In this document: in pieces, positions 1 to 5,971 of the stretch
How the letters are laid out: every line of letters starts with the position of its first letter
Numbering within the stretch: the first letter of the stretch is position 1
Assembly: GCA_964448005.1 (NCBI GenBank)
Contig: CAYUUW010000033.1
Location: forward strand, 1 to 16,192
Source of the DNA: CAYUUW01 sp964448005
GTDB taxonomy: Bacteria; Patescibacteriota; Gracilibacteria; UM-FILTER-43-11
Length of the DNA: 16,192 bases
Direction: 5' to 3'
Made by a program: the position numbers and the translations under genes
Notes under the pieces: generated by a model
Database searches by the model: none
Seen by the model: the letters and a program-made list of their open reading frames with translations, nothing else
Told to the model about the DNA's origin: nothing

Positions 1-118
1 TTGGGGTTATTTTTACCCCATTTTACCTCAAAAAGATCCTAGACTGGTTCTCAGGCCTTTTTTTATTGAAAAAAACGCAAAGTCGACCTCGGAGATTGGA
101 GCTAGGGAAAAAGGCTGG

Positions 119-140
119 ATTCCGGCTCGGAGGCCGGAAT
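119..140. repeat. REP-like hairpin downstream of tRNA-His
   Basis: An inverted repeat with stem ATTCCGGC / GCCGGAAT and loop TCGGAG. Including flanks (117-143), it matches the form ggattccggc...gccggaatgac also found at 1714-1738, so it is a dispersed element. Read on the minus strand it lies 3' of the tRNA and is followed by CCAGCCTTTTTCCC, so it may also act as the tRNA terminator. That second role is inference. Confidence 0.6.
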
Positions 141-168
141 GACGGTGGCGGATAGGGTTAAATGAGAA

Positions 169-246
169 TGGGGCGAATGATGGGTCTCGAACCCACGACC
201 TCCAGAGCCACAATCTGGCGCTCTAACCGACTGAGCTACATTCGCC
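169..246 (-). tRNA. tRNA-His (anticodon GTG)
   Basis: The minus strand folds as a full cloverleaf. The acceptor stem is GCGAATG / CATTCGC, preceded by the histidine-specific G at -1 and followed by discriminator C73. U8-A9 leads into D-stem GCTC / GAGC. The anticodon arm is CCAGA-TTGTGGC-TCTGG with anticodon GTG, and the T-arm is GTGGG-TTCGAGA-CCCAT with one G-U pair. The terminal CCA is encoded at 171-169. The G-1:C73 pair agrees with histidine identity, so the call is firm. Two defective copies lie immediately upstream (256-321 and 395-553). Confidence 0.95.
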
Positions 247-255
247 ATGTTTTTT

Positions 256-321
256 ACCGCCTGAGCTACTTGTCCGCCGAAGCCCTGAGCATAGTCGAGG
301 GGCGGAGGCGGGCATTCGCCA
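256..321 (-). pseudogene. tRNA-His 5' fragment with hairpin insert
   Basis: On the minus strand this begins with GGCGAATG, identical to G-1 plus the 5' acceptor strand of the intact tRNA-His. An insert of about 44 nt follows (about 269-312), then the D-arm resumes as TAGCTCAGGCGGT at 268-256, one mismatch from the intact gene. The insert is a nested inverted repeat: outer arms CCGCC / GGCGG, inner part related to GCCCTGAGCATAGTCGAGGGGC. The copy stops after the D-arm and abuts the intact tRNA. It cannot encode a tRNA. Confidence 0.65.
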
Positions 322-401
322 CGACCAAAAGGACAGCTCCAGGAGTCTACAGCGAGAAGGGCCGAAACACAAATCGAAAAGAAGAGAGGCGGCGCCTCGA
401 A

Positions 402-457
402 CCTGCCTGCCGGCCTGTGCGCCGTAGCGTGTTACAAGCCGTAGGTGTGCAGGCAGG
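402..457. repeat. 56-bp inverted-repeat insert in the pseudo-tRNA T-arm
   Basis: The segment is bounded by CCTGCCTGC (402-410) and GCAGGCAGG (449-457), which are exact reverse complements. It sits precisely between the T-stem 5' strand and the T-loop of the tRNA-His pseudogene. The interior carries two related halves, gcgccgtagcgtg and gccgtaggtgtgc. It looks like a miniature non-coding mobile or REP-type palindromic element. Confidence 0.6.
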
Positions 458-504
458 CCCACGACCTCCAGGGCCACAGTCTGGAGCTCTAACCGGCGGA
501 GCTA

Positions 505-545
505 CTTTTCCGTCCGAACCCCGATGTACATCGGGGGAAGGCGGG
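505..545. repeat. hairpin insert in the pseudo-tRNA acceptor/D junction
   Basis: Contains the perfect palindrome CCCCGATGTACATCGGGG (about 519-536) and shared flanks. The flanks CTTnTCCGnCCGAA on one side and AGGCGGG next to CATTCGCCA on the other also bound the insert at 269-312. Both inserts occupy the same tRNA position but have different central hairpins. Confidence 0.55.
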
Positions 546-672
546 CATTCGCCATGTCCTAAACGGCTCCGGGATTGAACAAGGGGACGGAAGGAGGCAC
601 AAACCCAAAAGGCCCACTCCATTGGAACGCGATTCCATGCCTTCTGGCGAAGGAGAAGGCGGCACAAAGAAG

Positions 673-697
673 AACCCCGACGACATGCGTCGGGGTT
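673..697 (-). terminator. probable terminator for the 730-1493 gene
   Basis: A perfect 10-bp stem AACCCCGACG / CGTCGGGGTT with a 5-nt loop lies 32 bp past the TAG stop of the minus-strand gene. On that strand it is followed by CTTCTTTGTG, a poor but pyrimidine-rich tail. Its stem resembles the CCCCGA...TCGGGG hairpin in the pseudo-tRNA, so it may equally be a dispersed palindrome reused as a terminator. Confidence 0.5.
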
Positions 698-729
698 GCG
701 GCTCAGCGCCAGCTGGGGCGCTTCTCGTC

Positions 730-1493
730 CTACCTGGTCGGGTCTCGGAGGAAGCGAGGGGCGAAGGGTTCGATGGACGCGAGGTCGACGGGAGGCCTCA
801 TGTCCTCGGCGGGAGGCTGGTCCTCGGTGACGGAGGAGACGTGGGATTGGCCTCCGGAGCCATCGGAATCATCGGACCCGTCGAGGACGGAGGAAGTGAG
901 CCCGCCCTGTTCCATGACCCTCGCGCCGAAATCGAGATCGAACTGGTCGGAGCCGGGCTCGGCGGAATGGTTCGGGCCGAGGTCACCGGAGTCGGTCATG
1001 GGAGTCGGTGTGGGTTGATCATCGNNNNNNNNNNATCGAACTCCTCGTCATCGCCGAAGTCGTCATCGGGGCCTTCGGGGTGATCGGGCTCGCCGGAGCT
1101 GTCCCCGAGCCCATTCTCCGGATCGGCTTCGGCGGGATGGTCCAGGGTGGAATCGCCGGAGCCGATGACGCCGGAGGACTGGGCGGAATCGGGGTGGGAG
1201 GTGAAGAGCTCCATGGTCTTTGGGCCATTCTGATTCTGGCGAACCACCAGGACGTGACCACCTCCCGGGAAACCCAGGTAGCCGGAACGGGCGTTCCAGG
1301 AGAAGCTATTGGCTTCGCCGAATTTGACCTCGAGAACAGAAGGGTCAACGGAGCTTACCCCCTTGATCACCACGGGGACTCCTCCGACGCCGAAGAAACT
1401 GGAAAGATCCATGTAGAAGATCAGGGTGACCGAATGGCCCAAGACGCTGCGATAATTGGTGGGAAGAAGCGGATTGCTGGAATCGGAAGTCAT
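730..1493 (-). CDS. hypothetical protein with acidic low-complexity C-terminus, interrupted by a gap
   Basis: No family is recognised. The N-terminal part has a beta-rich, hydrophobic pattern (YRSVLGHSVTLIFYMDL, GVPVVIKGV, YLGFPGGGHVLVV) and could be an immunoglobulin- or cohesin-like domain, but I cannot name it. It passes into a D/E/P/S/G-rich region ending ..DDDFGDDEEFD at the N run. Beyond the gap another minus-strand frame continues the same composition (DDQPTPTPMTDSGDLG...) to a TAG at 730-732. I read both pieces as one gene; this requires the true gap length to be 2 modulo 3 rather than 10. The chosen start is the ATG at 1493; a TTG at 1562 is in frame but sits directly after a hairpin without a Shine-Dalgarno site. 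No signal peptide is evident from the ATG. Confidence 0.6.
1025..1034. other. assembly gap (10 N)
   Basis: Ten N bases interrupt the minus-strand gene inside a GAT/GAC-rich (poly-Asp) stretch. Flanks carry repeated tcatcg and gtcatcg units, which suggests the gap reflects an unresolved short tandem repeat. The true length is unknown. Confidence 0.95.
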
Positions 1494-1499
1494 GGGATT

Positions 1500-1579
1500 C
1501 ACGAAGCCTTTCGTGCGCCCCAAAGGGGCGCGGATTGCTGGCGCTGTGGTGGTAGGGAGCAAGCCCGAACAATTCGGGC
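1500..1579 (-). promoter_or_regulatory. structured leader with three hairpins
   Basis: Between the predicted transcription start (about 1585) and the ATG at 1493 are three perfect stem-loops: GCCCGAA/TTCGGGC (1563-1579), GCGCCCC/GGGGCGC with a 3-nt loop (1515-1531) and CACGAA/TTCGTG (1500-1515). The second and third share base 1515 and so compete. The only purine-rich site near the ATG (AAAGG) lies in the third hairpin. A role in translation control or RNA stability is inference. Confidence 0.45.
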
Positions 1580-1591
1580 GCTTTCTGAGCT

Positions 1592-1620
1592 AAAATAAAC
1601 TTTATTTTTAAAATTGTCAA
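1592..1620 (-). promoter_or_regulatory. sigma70-type promoter for the 730-1493 gene
   Basis: On the minus strand a perfect -35 box TTGACA (1620-1615) is followed by an exact 17-bp AT-rich spacer and -10 box TATTTT (1597-1592). The predicted start is near 1585. Confidence 0.7.
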
Positions 1621-1715
1621 TCAAATTTGATGCGCATGAATTTTTTCCGACTACGCTGGGCAGATTTACAATTTCCTTTTTTCAGGAGAGGCCAAAGGCT
1701 GAAGAATAAGAATGG

Positions 1716-1735
1716 ATTCCGGCGTACGCCGGAAT
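1716..1735. repeat. REP-like perfect 20-bp palindrome
   Basis: ATTCCGGCGTACGCCGGAAT is a perfect palindrome. With flanks gg...gac it is the same family as the hairpin at 119-140. It lies between the terminator of the 1819-2205 gene and the promoter at 1592-1620. The remainder of 1621-1750 shows no gene. Confidence 0.65.
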
Positions 1736-1750
1736 GACAGAGCGGGCCAA

Positions 1751-1783
1751 ATAAAAACCCGGCTCGCTTGCGCTGAAGCCGGG
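1751..1783 (-). terminator. rho-independent terminator of the 1819-2205 gene
   Basis: On the minus strand, stem CCCGGCT (1783-1777) pairs with AGCCGGG (1764-1758) and is followed by TTTTTAT. A second GC-rich stem-loop (GCCGCC...GGCGGC, about 1787-1805) lies just before it, directly after the stop codon. Confidence 0.75.
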
Positions 1784-1818
1784 AATGCCGCCGCAAAGGG
1801 GCGGCAGAGTGGGGAGGG

Positions 1819-2205
1819 CTAGGATTTGCTTGCCATCACTCGATCGAAGTGTTCGAGCAGATGGCGGGGGAGAACTTCTCGCTTGGCCCACAAGGTCAGG
1901 ACAAGCTTTCCGTTGACCTGAACGAGGCTCAGGTAGTGGCCGAAGGGGAGCGACTTCACTGCGCCTCGATTGATCCTTTCTGTTTTTGGGCCAATGGCTA
2001 TTTGGCAGGATGAACCTTCCACGCGAAGGATTCGGATGAGCCTGGCCTCCTGGGGCGGAAGCATTCGGGCACCCACGTCGTCATTGTCGGCAGGGTCCCA
2101 CTGGCAGTAAGCCGCATAGCCTTGGTCAACGAGGCAGGCCTGCTCATATTGGCCGGGGCGCCGCCCATCGAGCGAGAAGCTAGGTTCAGGGTTTTTTTGA
2201 GCCAT
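1819..2205 (-). CDS. hypothetical protein, 128 aa
   Basis: No family is recognised. The gene is well supported as real: it has a TTGACA-N17-TATAAA promoter (2298-2270), a strong ribosome site GGAGGT four bases before the ATG at 2205, and an intrinsic terminator at 1783-1751. The product has no signal peptide or membrane segment. It begins with a polar tail (MAQKNPEPSFSLDGRRPGQ), holds two cysteines in the first 35 residues and two more in the middle, and has a beta-rich second half (RLIRILRVEGSSCQIAIG, YLSLVQVNGKLVLTLWA). It ends in a helix (REVLPRHLLEHFDRVMASK). A small PilZ- or TRAM-like beta-barrel is conceivable, but nothing in the sequence proves it. It is a single-gene unit divergent from rfbB. 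Confidence 0.7.
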   Translation of the reverse strand: MAQKNPEPSFSLDGRRPGQYEQACLVDQGYAAYCQWDPADNDDVGARMLPPQEARLIRILRVEGSSCQIAIGPKTERINRGAVKSLPFGHYLSLVQVNGKLVLTLWAKREVLPRHLLEHFDRVMASKS

Positions 2206-2222
2206 GAAGACCTCCAGTCTTC
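2206..2222 (-). promoter_or_regulatory. hairpin presenting the Shine-Dalgarno site
   Basis: On the minus strand GAAGAC-TGGAG-GTCTTC forms a 6-bp stem whose loop and 3' arm hold the GGAGGT ribosome site of the 1819-2205 gene. The stem ends directly against the ATG. Such a structure could tune initiation. Confidence 0.45.
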
Positions 2223-2269
2223 GCCGCCGCTTGCGCGGACGGAGTTAAGGGTTGTCGCAATCGACTATG

Positions 2270-2298
2270 TTTATAATCTTAATTTTTTCATGTGTCAA
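2270..2298 (-). promoter_or_regulatory. sigma70-type promoter for the 1819-2205 gene
   Basis: On the minus strand -35 TTGACA (2298-2293), an exact 17-bp spacer, then -10 TATAAA (2275-2270). The predicted start near 2263 gives a leader of about 58 nt. It is the best-matching promoter in the window. Confidence 0.8.
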
Positions 2299-2319
2299 TA
2301 TCTCTGCGCCCCCATTTTG

Positions 2320-2328
2320 TGCTACACT
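2320..2328 (+). promoter_or_regulatory. possible extended -10 promoter for rfbB
   Basis: TGCTACACT fits an extended -10 (TGn + TACACT). No good -35 is seen 17 bp upstream. It would start transcription about 19 nt before the rfbB ATG and fire away from the divergent promoter at 2270-2298. A TATAAT at 2272-2277 on the plus strand is an alternative. Confidence 0.4.
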
Positions 2329-2353
2329 CCCGCCTGCGCTGACCAGCGCCCCC

Positions 2354-3292
2354 ATGAAACTCCTCGTCACCGGCGGCGCGGGCTTTATCGGCTCGCAATT
2401 CATCCGCCACACCCTTGCGGAGCATCCGCAAGATCAGGTCATCAACCTGGACAAGCTGACCTATGCCGGCAACCTGAAAAACTGCCAGGATTATTCGCAG
2501 CACCCCAATTACCGCTTTGTGCAGGGCGACATTGCGGACGCCAAGCTGGTGGACGCCTTGGCCAGCGAAACGGATGCCATCGTGAACATTGCGGCGGAGA
2601 GCCATGTGGACAATTCGATCAATGGCCCAGCCGTTTTTCTGCAAACCAACGTGATGGGCACTCAGGTGCTGCTGGAGGCCGCCAAAAAGCACCGTCACAA
2701 ACGCTACGTCCAAGTGTCGACCGACGAGGTCTACGGCGACCGGCTGGAAGGGCTTTTTACGGAAGCAGACAGGCTGAAGCCCAGCAACCCCTATTCCGCC
2801 AGCAAAGCGGGGGCGGAGATGCTCTGCCTGGCCTACCACCGCACCTACGGAACCCCTGCGCTCATCAGCCGCTGCTCCAACAACTACGGCCCCAACCAGT
2901 ACCCGGAAAAGCTCATCCCCCTCTTCATCAAAAAGCTCCTGAAAGGAGAAAAAGTGCCCCTGTACGGCGACGGCTCCAATATACGCGATTGGCTGCATGT
3001 GAGCGACCACTGCCAGGCCATCGATCTGATCCTGCGCCAAGGGAGGGTCGGCGAAATCTACAACATCAGCGCCAACCAGGAATACAGCAATCTGCAGATC
3101 GTCCAACGAATGCTCAGGCAGCTGGGCCTAGGGGAAGACAGGATTGAGTACGTGACGGACCGGCCGGGCCACGACCTGCGCTACGCCGTGGATGCCAGCA
3201 AGATCAAAAACGAGCTTGGGTGGGCGCCGCAAGTGGATTTTGATCAGGGCTTCGCGGAAATGGTGGAAGGGTATCGAGCCAGTTTTCAATGA
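2354..3292 (+). CDS. rfbB: dTDP-glucose 4,6-dehydratase
   Basis: Converts dTDP-glucose to dTDP-4-keto-6-deoxyglucose in the cytoplasm, the second step of dTDP-L-rhamnose and related deoxysugar synthesis. This 312-residue extended short-chain dehydrogenase starts with the NAD-binding TGGAGFIGS (residues 6-14). It carries the family signature STDEVYG (S122-G128; T123, D124, E125) and the catalytic pair Y147/K151 in YSASK. Other conserved blocks are LDKLTYAG, AAESHVDNSI, SRCSNNYGPNQYPEKLIPLFI and GDGSNIRDWLHVSDH. The length is at the short end for RmlB. The ATG at 2354 is fixed by the Rossmann motif; there is no clear Shine-Dalgarno site, so the message may be nearly leaderless. No rfbA, rfbC or rfbD lies beside it. 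An AGCTT-rich repeat and then glmS follow. Confidence 0.93.
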   Translation: MKLLVTGGAGFIGSQFIRHTLAEHPQDQVINLDKLTYAGNLKNCQDYSQHPNYRFVQGDIADAKLVDALASETDAIVNIAAESHVDNSINGPAVFLQTNVMGTQVLLEAAKKHRHKRYVQVSTDEVYGDRLEGLFTEADRLKPSNPYSASKAGAEMLCLAYHRTYGTPALISRCSNNYGPNQYPEKLIPLFIKKLLKGEKVPLYGDGSNIRDWLHVSDHCQAIDLILRQGRVGEIYNISANQEYSNLQIVQRMLRQLGLGEDRIEYVTDRPGHDLRYAVDASKIKNELGWAPQVDFDQGFAEMVEGYRASFQ

Positions 3293-3322
3293 GCAGTTTT
3301 TCAAAGATAAATACAAATTAGG

Positions 3323-3384
3323 AGCTTAAAAGCTTAAATAGCTTGCGGAGCTTATAAGCTAGCGAGCTTGAGAGCGGCTAAGCT
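3323..3384 (+). repeat. AGCTT-rich intergenic repeat, copy 1
   Basis: Repeated AGCTTA units ending in a 35-bp core (3350-3384). The core is matched in inverted orientation at 11784-11818 with a single mismatch, and the whole of about 62 bp aligns to 11784-11846 with roughly 80% identity by eye. It contains several short palindromes (AAGCTT, TTATAA, GCTAGC). It occupies the rfbB-glmS spacer; I see no coding capacity. Confidence 0.8.
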
Positions 3385-3420
3385 ACATAAGCTTAAAACT
3401 TCTAAATTAACAATAAAGGT

Positions 3421-5184
3421 ATGTGCGGAATCTTCGCTTACATCGGCCCTCGGCAGAACAGCCTGGATCTGGTGGTGAAAGGGCTCAAGAAGCTGGAATA
3501 CCGGGGCTACGATTCGTGGGGCATCGCCACCGATTTGGGCGGAGAGCTGTTTTTGGAAAAGCAGGTCGGAAAGATCTCCGGCGTGGCGGAGGGGGCTTTC
3601 GCGGACAAGGCCTCCGGCATGGCCATGGGGCACACCCGCTGGGCCACGCACGGCGGGGTGACGGAGGTGAACTCGCACCCCCATTTCAGCACGGACAGGA
3701 AGGTGGCCGTGGTGCACAACGGAATCATCGAGAACTACGAGGAAATCCGGGACGAGCTGGGGCGGGAGAATTTCGTTTCCCAAACGGACACGGAAGTCAT
3801 TCCGCAGCTGATCGCCCGCTACATGAAGGAGATGCCCTTCCGGGAGGCGGTTTTGGCGGCCGTGCGGCGCCTGCACGGGCGCTACGCCATGGTGGCCATG
3901 GCCGTGGGCGAGCCTTATTTGATCGCCGCGCGCCGCGGCTCGCCGCTGATCGTGGGCGTGGGCGAAGGCGAGACTTTTTTGGCCTCGGACATTCCGGCGT
4001 TCCTGGAATACACCCAGAACGTGAAGTACCTGGACGACGAGCAGATGGCTATCATCGGGCAGGAAGTGGAATTCGTGGATATCGGAAGCGGAAAGGCGGT
4101 AGAAAAGCGCCTGGTGAACATCGATTGGAAGGCCGAAAGCGCCGAGAAGGGGGATTACGAGCATTTCATGCTGAAGGAGATCATGGAGCAGAAGGACAGC
4201 CTGCTGCGGGCCATCAACCAAGATGAAGCGGAGATCCTGAAGGTGTCCCAGATCATCCGCGAATCCCGCGGCTGCTTCCTTTCCGGCTGCGGCACGGCAG
4301 GCAAAGTCTGCATGGCGGCGGAATACTTCTTCTCCATCATCTGCCAGCGGCATGTTAATTTCGCTCCCGCCTCGGAGTTCCCCGTGTACCACCACTTCCT
4401 GAGGCCGGAGAGCCTGCTGATCGTGGTCAGCCAAAGCGGAGAGACCGCCGATGTTCTGGAGGCCATGAAAGCCGCCAGGAGCAAGGGTTCCAAGGTGCTT
4501 TCCATCGTCAATGCCCAAGGCTCCACCATCGGGCGGGAATCGGATTACAGCCTGCAGATCAAGGCCGGGCCGGAAAAGGCCGTGGCCAGCACCAAGGCCG
4601 CCACCAGCCAAATGGCCCTGTTCCTGCTGATCGCCTACGCCATGAAGGGCGAGCTGCAGGAAGGGCGCCGGATATTGGCCGAGACGGCAGGGCAGGTGAA
4701 CGACATGCTCAATCCCCGCTTCCTCAGCCACGTCAAACAGGTGGCCGAAAACATCAAGAGCCACGAGAACCTTTACATCATCGGCAAGGCCGAGAACTAT
4801 CCCATGGCGCTGGAAGCCGCCATCAAGATCCAGGAGGTCTCGTACATCCATGCGGAAGGCTTCGCCGCCGGCGAGCTGAAGCATGGACCCATTGCGCTGA
4901 TCACCCAAGGCACGCCCTGCATTGCCCTCATCGCCAACGACGAGGTGAAAAAGGACGTGATCAACAACACCATCGAGCTCAAGGCGCGGGGGGCACACAT
5001 CATCGGCATCAGCCCCGAAAAGCACGAAGCCTTCGACGAGTGGATCAAAGTGCCCGATGCGGGGACGGCTTCGCCCCTGGTGAACCTGATTCCCATCCAG
5101 CTATTGGCCTACTACCTGGGCCTCCTGCGCGGCGTGAATCCAGATATGCCGCGAAACCTTGCAAAGTCAGTGACCGTAAAATAA
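3421..5184 (+). CDS. glmS: glutamine--fructose-6-phosphate aminotransferase (isomerizing)
   Basis: Makes glucosamine-6-phosphate from fructose-6-phosphate and glutamine, the entry step to UDP-GlcNAc for peptidoglycan and other envelope glycans. The 587 residues hold an N-terminal class II amidotransferase domain and two SIS sugar-isomerase domains. Cys2 (MCGIFAYIG) is the glutaminase nucleophile and fixes the start. EYRGYDSWGIA, GHTRWATHGGVTEVNSHPH and VVHNGIIENYEEIR complete the glutaminase site. The isomerase part shows SGCGTAGKVCMAAEYF, SQSGETADVLEAM, STKAATSQMAL and EGFAAGELKHGPIALI. The C-terminal PRNLAKSVTVK carries the loop lysine (K582) that forms the sugar Schiff base. The length is slightly below the usual ~600. 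No glmS ribozyme is evident in the 128-bp leader, which is mostly the AGCTT repeat. AAAGG sits too close to the ATG for an ideal ribosome site. Confidence 0.96.
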   Translation: MCGIFAYIGPRQNSLDLVVKGLKKLEYRGYDSWGIATDLGGELFLEKQVGKISGVAEGAFADKASGMAMGHTRWATHGGVTEVNSHPHFSTDRKVAVVHNGIIENYEEIRDELGRENFVSQTDTEVIPQLIARYMKEMPFREAVLAAVRRLHGRYAMVAMAVGEPYLIAARRGSPLIVGVGEGETFLASDIPAFLEYTQNVKYLDDEQMAIIGQEVEFVDIGSGKAVEKRLVNIDWKAESAEKGDYEHFMLKEIMEQKDSLLRAINQDEAEILKVSQIIRESRGCFLSGCGTAGKVCMAAEYFFSIICQRHVNFAPASEFPVYHHFLRPESLLIVVSQSGETADVLEAMKAARSKGSKVLSIVNAQGSTIGRESDYSLQIKAGPEKAVASTKAATSQMALFLLIAYAMKGELQEGRRILAETAGQVNDMLNPRFLSHVKQVAENIKSHENLYIIGKAENYPMALEAAIKIQEVSYIHAEGFAAGELKHGPIALITQGTPCIALIANDEVKKDVINNTIELKARGAHIIGISPEKHEAFDEWIKVPDAGTASPLVNLIPIQLLAYYLGLLRGVNPDMPRNLAKSVTVK

Positions 5185-5245
5185 GGTTAGCCGGCTTGTC
5201 ATCCTGAGCCTGCCGAAGGATGGCGAAATCCATCACCGTAAAATA
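5173..5245. repeat. 11-bp direct repeats bounding a REP-like hairpin
   Basis: ACCGTAAAATA occurs at 5173-5183, overlapping the glmS stop codon, and again at 5235-5245. Between them lies a hairpin of the common form GTCATCCTGAGC..GAAGGATG (5198-5222; stem ATCCT/AGGAT). The arrangement resembles an insertion that duplicated the end of glmS while leaving its stop codon intact. Confidence 0.55.
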
Positions 5246-5246
5246 G

Positions 5247-5272
5247 CAGGCGAAATTCGCGAATCTCGCCTG
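5247..5272. repeat. RAYT-associated palindrome, copy 1
   Basis: A 26-bp near-perfect palindrome (one mismatched pair) with the core ATTCGCGAATCTCGCC, 50 bp upstream of the RAYT start. It is nearly identical in its centre to the palindrome inside the RAYT gene (5626-5657). Its position and form fit the REP sequences that RAYT enzymes recognise. Confidence 0.7.
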
Positions 5273-5321
5273 CCCCGAAAGAATCCCACGACCCTCAACG
5301 TCTATCCTCAATTCCCACGAC

Positions 5322-5903
5322 ATGCCCCGACCCATGCACCGCAACAGCCAGAAAAGGTATTATCTTGATGGAAAAGCGTATTTTCTGACCGGAGTGACCC
5401 AAGATAGAATTCCCTATTTTGAGGAGGAGATTTTTTGCGAGGTGTTCTCGGAGAATTTGAGAATCTGCCAATCCATGAAAGGATTCCAATTGCATGGCTG
5501 GTTTTTGGGGTACGATCATTTCCATTTATTGATCACACCTGGGGATGAATGGAATGTTTCGAAAATCATTCAATTCCTGAAGCGCCATACCTCCCGCGAC
5601 ATCAATTTTTTGTTGGGCGGATATTCCGAAGGCGAGATTCGCGAATCTCGCCTTCGGGGAGGGGCGTACAATCAACACCAAAACACCATGGACGAGCATG
5701 ATCGTTTTTTGAAATCGTGGAAATCCCAATTGCACGAAAAATGGAGGAAGACCGAACTTGTCACAAAATTCCAATGGCAACGCTCCTTCCACGACCACAT
5801 TATTCGGAATGAAGATGATTTTGAGGCGCACCTAAAATACATCCAATTCAATCCCATCAAGCACGACATGCCAAAAGGATGGAAATGGATTTTTTCCGAA
5901 TAG
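5322..5903 (+). CDS. REP-associated tyrosine transposase (RAYT, Y1 transposase family)
   Basis: A single-strand DNA transposase-like HUH nuclease of the kind thought to process REP palindromes. It has 193 residues. The family N-terminus MPRP..R.....YYL supports the start at 5322 although no strong ribosome site is present. The metal-binding HxH is H66/H68 in GYDHFHLLI. The catalytic tyrosine is Y173 in KYIQFNPIKHDMP, and WQRSFHDHIIRNEDDFEAHL is the usual helix before it. The gene is clearly richer in A and T than glmS, suggesting separate ancestry. A perfect 32-bp palindrome lies in frame within the gene and adds about ten residues (SEGEIRESRLRGG) between the helices. No full insertion sequence ends are seen, as expected for a domesticated single-copy RAYT. 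Confidence 0.88.
   Translation: MPRPMHRNSQKRYYLDGKAYFLTGVTQDRIPYFEEEIFCEVFSENLRICQSMKGFQLHGWFLGYDHFHLLITPGDEWNVSKIIQFLKRHTSRDINFLLGGYSEGEIRESRLRGGAYNQHQNTMDEHDRFLKSWKSQLHEKWRKTELVTKFQWQRSFHDHIIRNEDDFEAHLKYIQFNPIKHDMPKGWKWIFSE
5626..5657. repeat. perfect 32-bp palindrome inside the RAYT gene
   Basis: The left half CCGAAGGCGAGATTCG is followed directly by its exact reverse complement. The centre matches the palindrome at 5247-5272 upstream of the gene. It is translated without breaking the frame. Confidence 0.85.
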
Positions 5904-5971
5904 AATTGAGAAAAGCCCCATTCCGACGAATCGAAATAGGGGCTCCCTCCGCATTTTTGCGCCTCAACTGG

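Larger units (their letters stand above)
395..553 (-). pseudogene. tRNA-His pseudogene interrupted by two hairpin elements
   Basis: Positions 458-504 match 192-238 of the intact tRNA-His at 42 of 47 bases and cover the D-arm, the anticodon arm (GTG kept), the variable loop and the 5' T-stem strand. The acceptor 5' strand GGCGAATG lies at 553-546, separated by an insert of about 41 nt placed between tRNA positions 7 and 8. The T-loop TTCGAGG resumes at 401-395, after a 56-nt insert between positions 53 and 54. The sequence after the T-loop does not pair with the T-stem and no 3' acceptor strand is seen, so the copy is dead rather than intron-bearing. Confidence 0.7.

Noticed and set aside
458..553. 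A tRNA with introns or an interrupted tRNA
   Set aside because: After the second insert the 3' T-stem and acceptor strands are missing, and the anticodon stem has a mismatch. A functional spliced tRNA cannot be assembled, so decay by insertion is preferred.
3293..3420. A glmS ribozyme or other riboswitch upstream of glmS
   Set aside because: The leader is made of AGCTTA repeats shared with an unrelated spacer at 11784-11846 and shows none of the ribozyme core I could recognise.
3352..5025. A 557-residue open frame antisense to glmS
   Set aside because: Its length comes from the strongly GC-biased third codon positions of glmS. It has no recognisable domain, its composition is His/Val/Gly-biased, and glmS on the other strand is certain.
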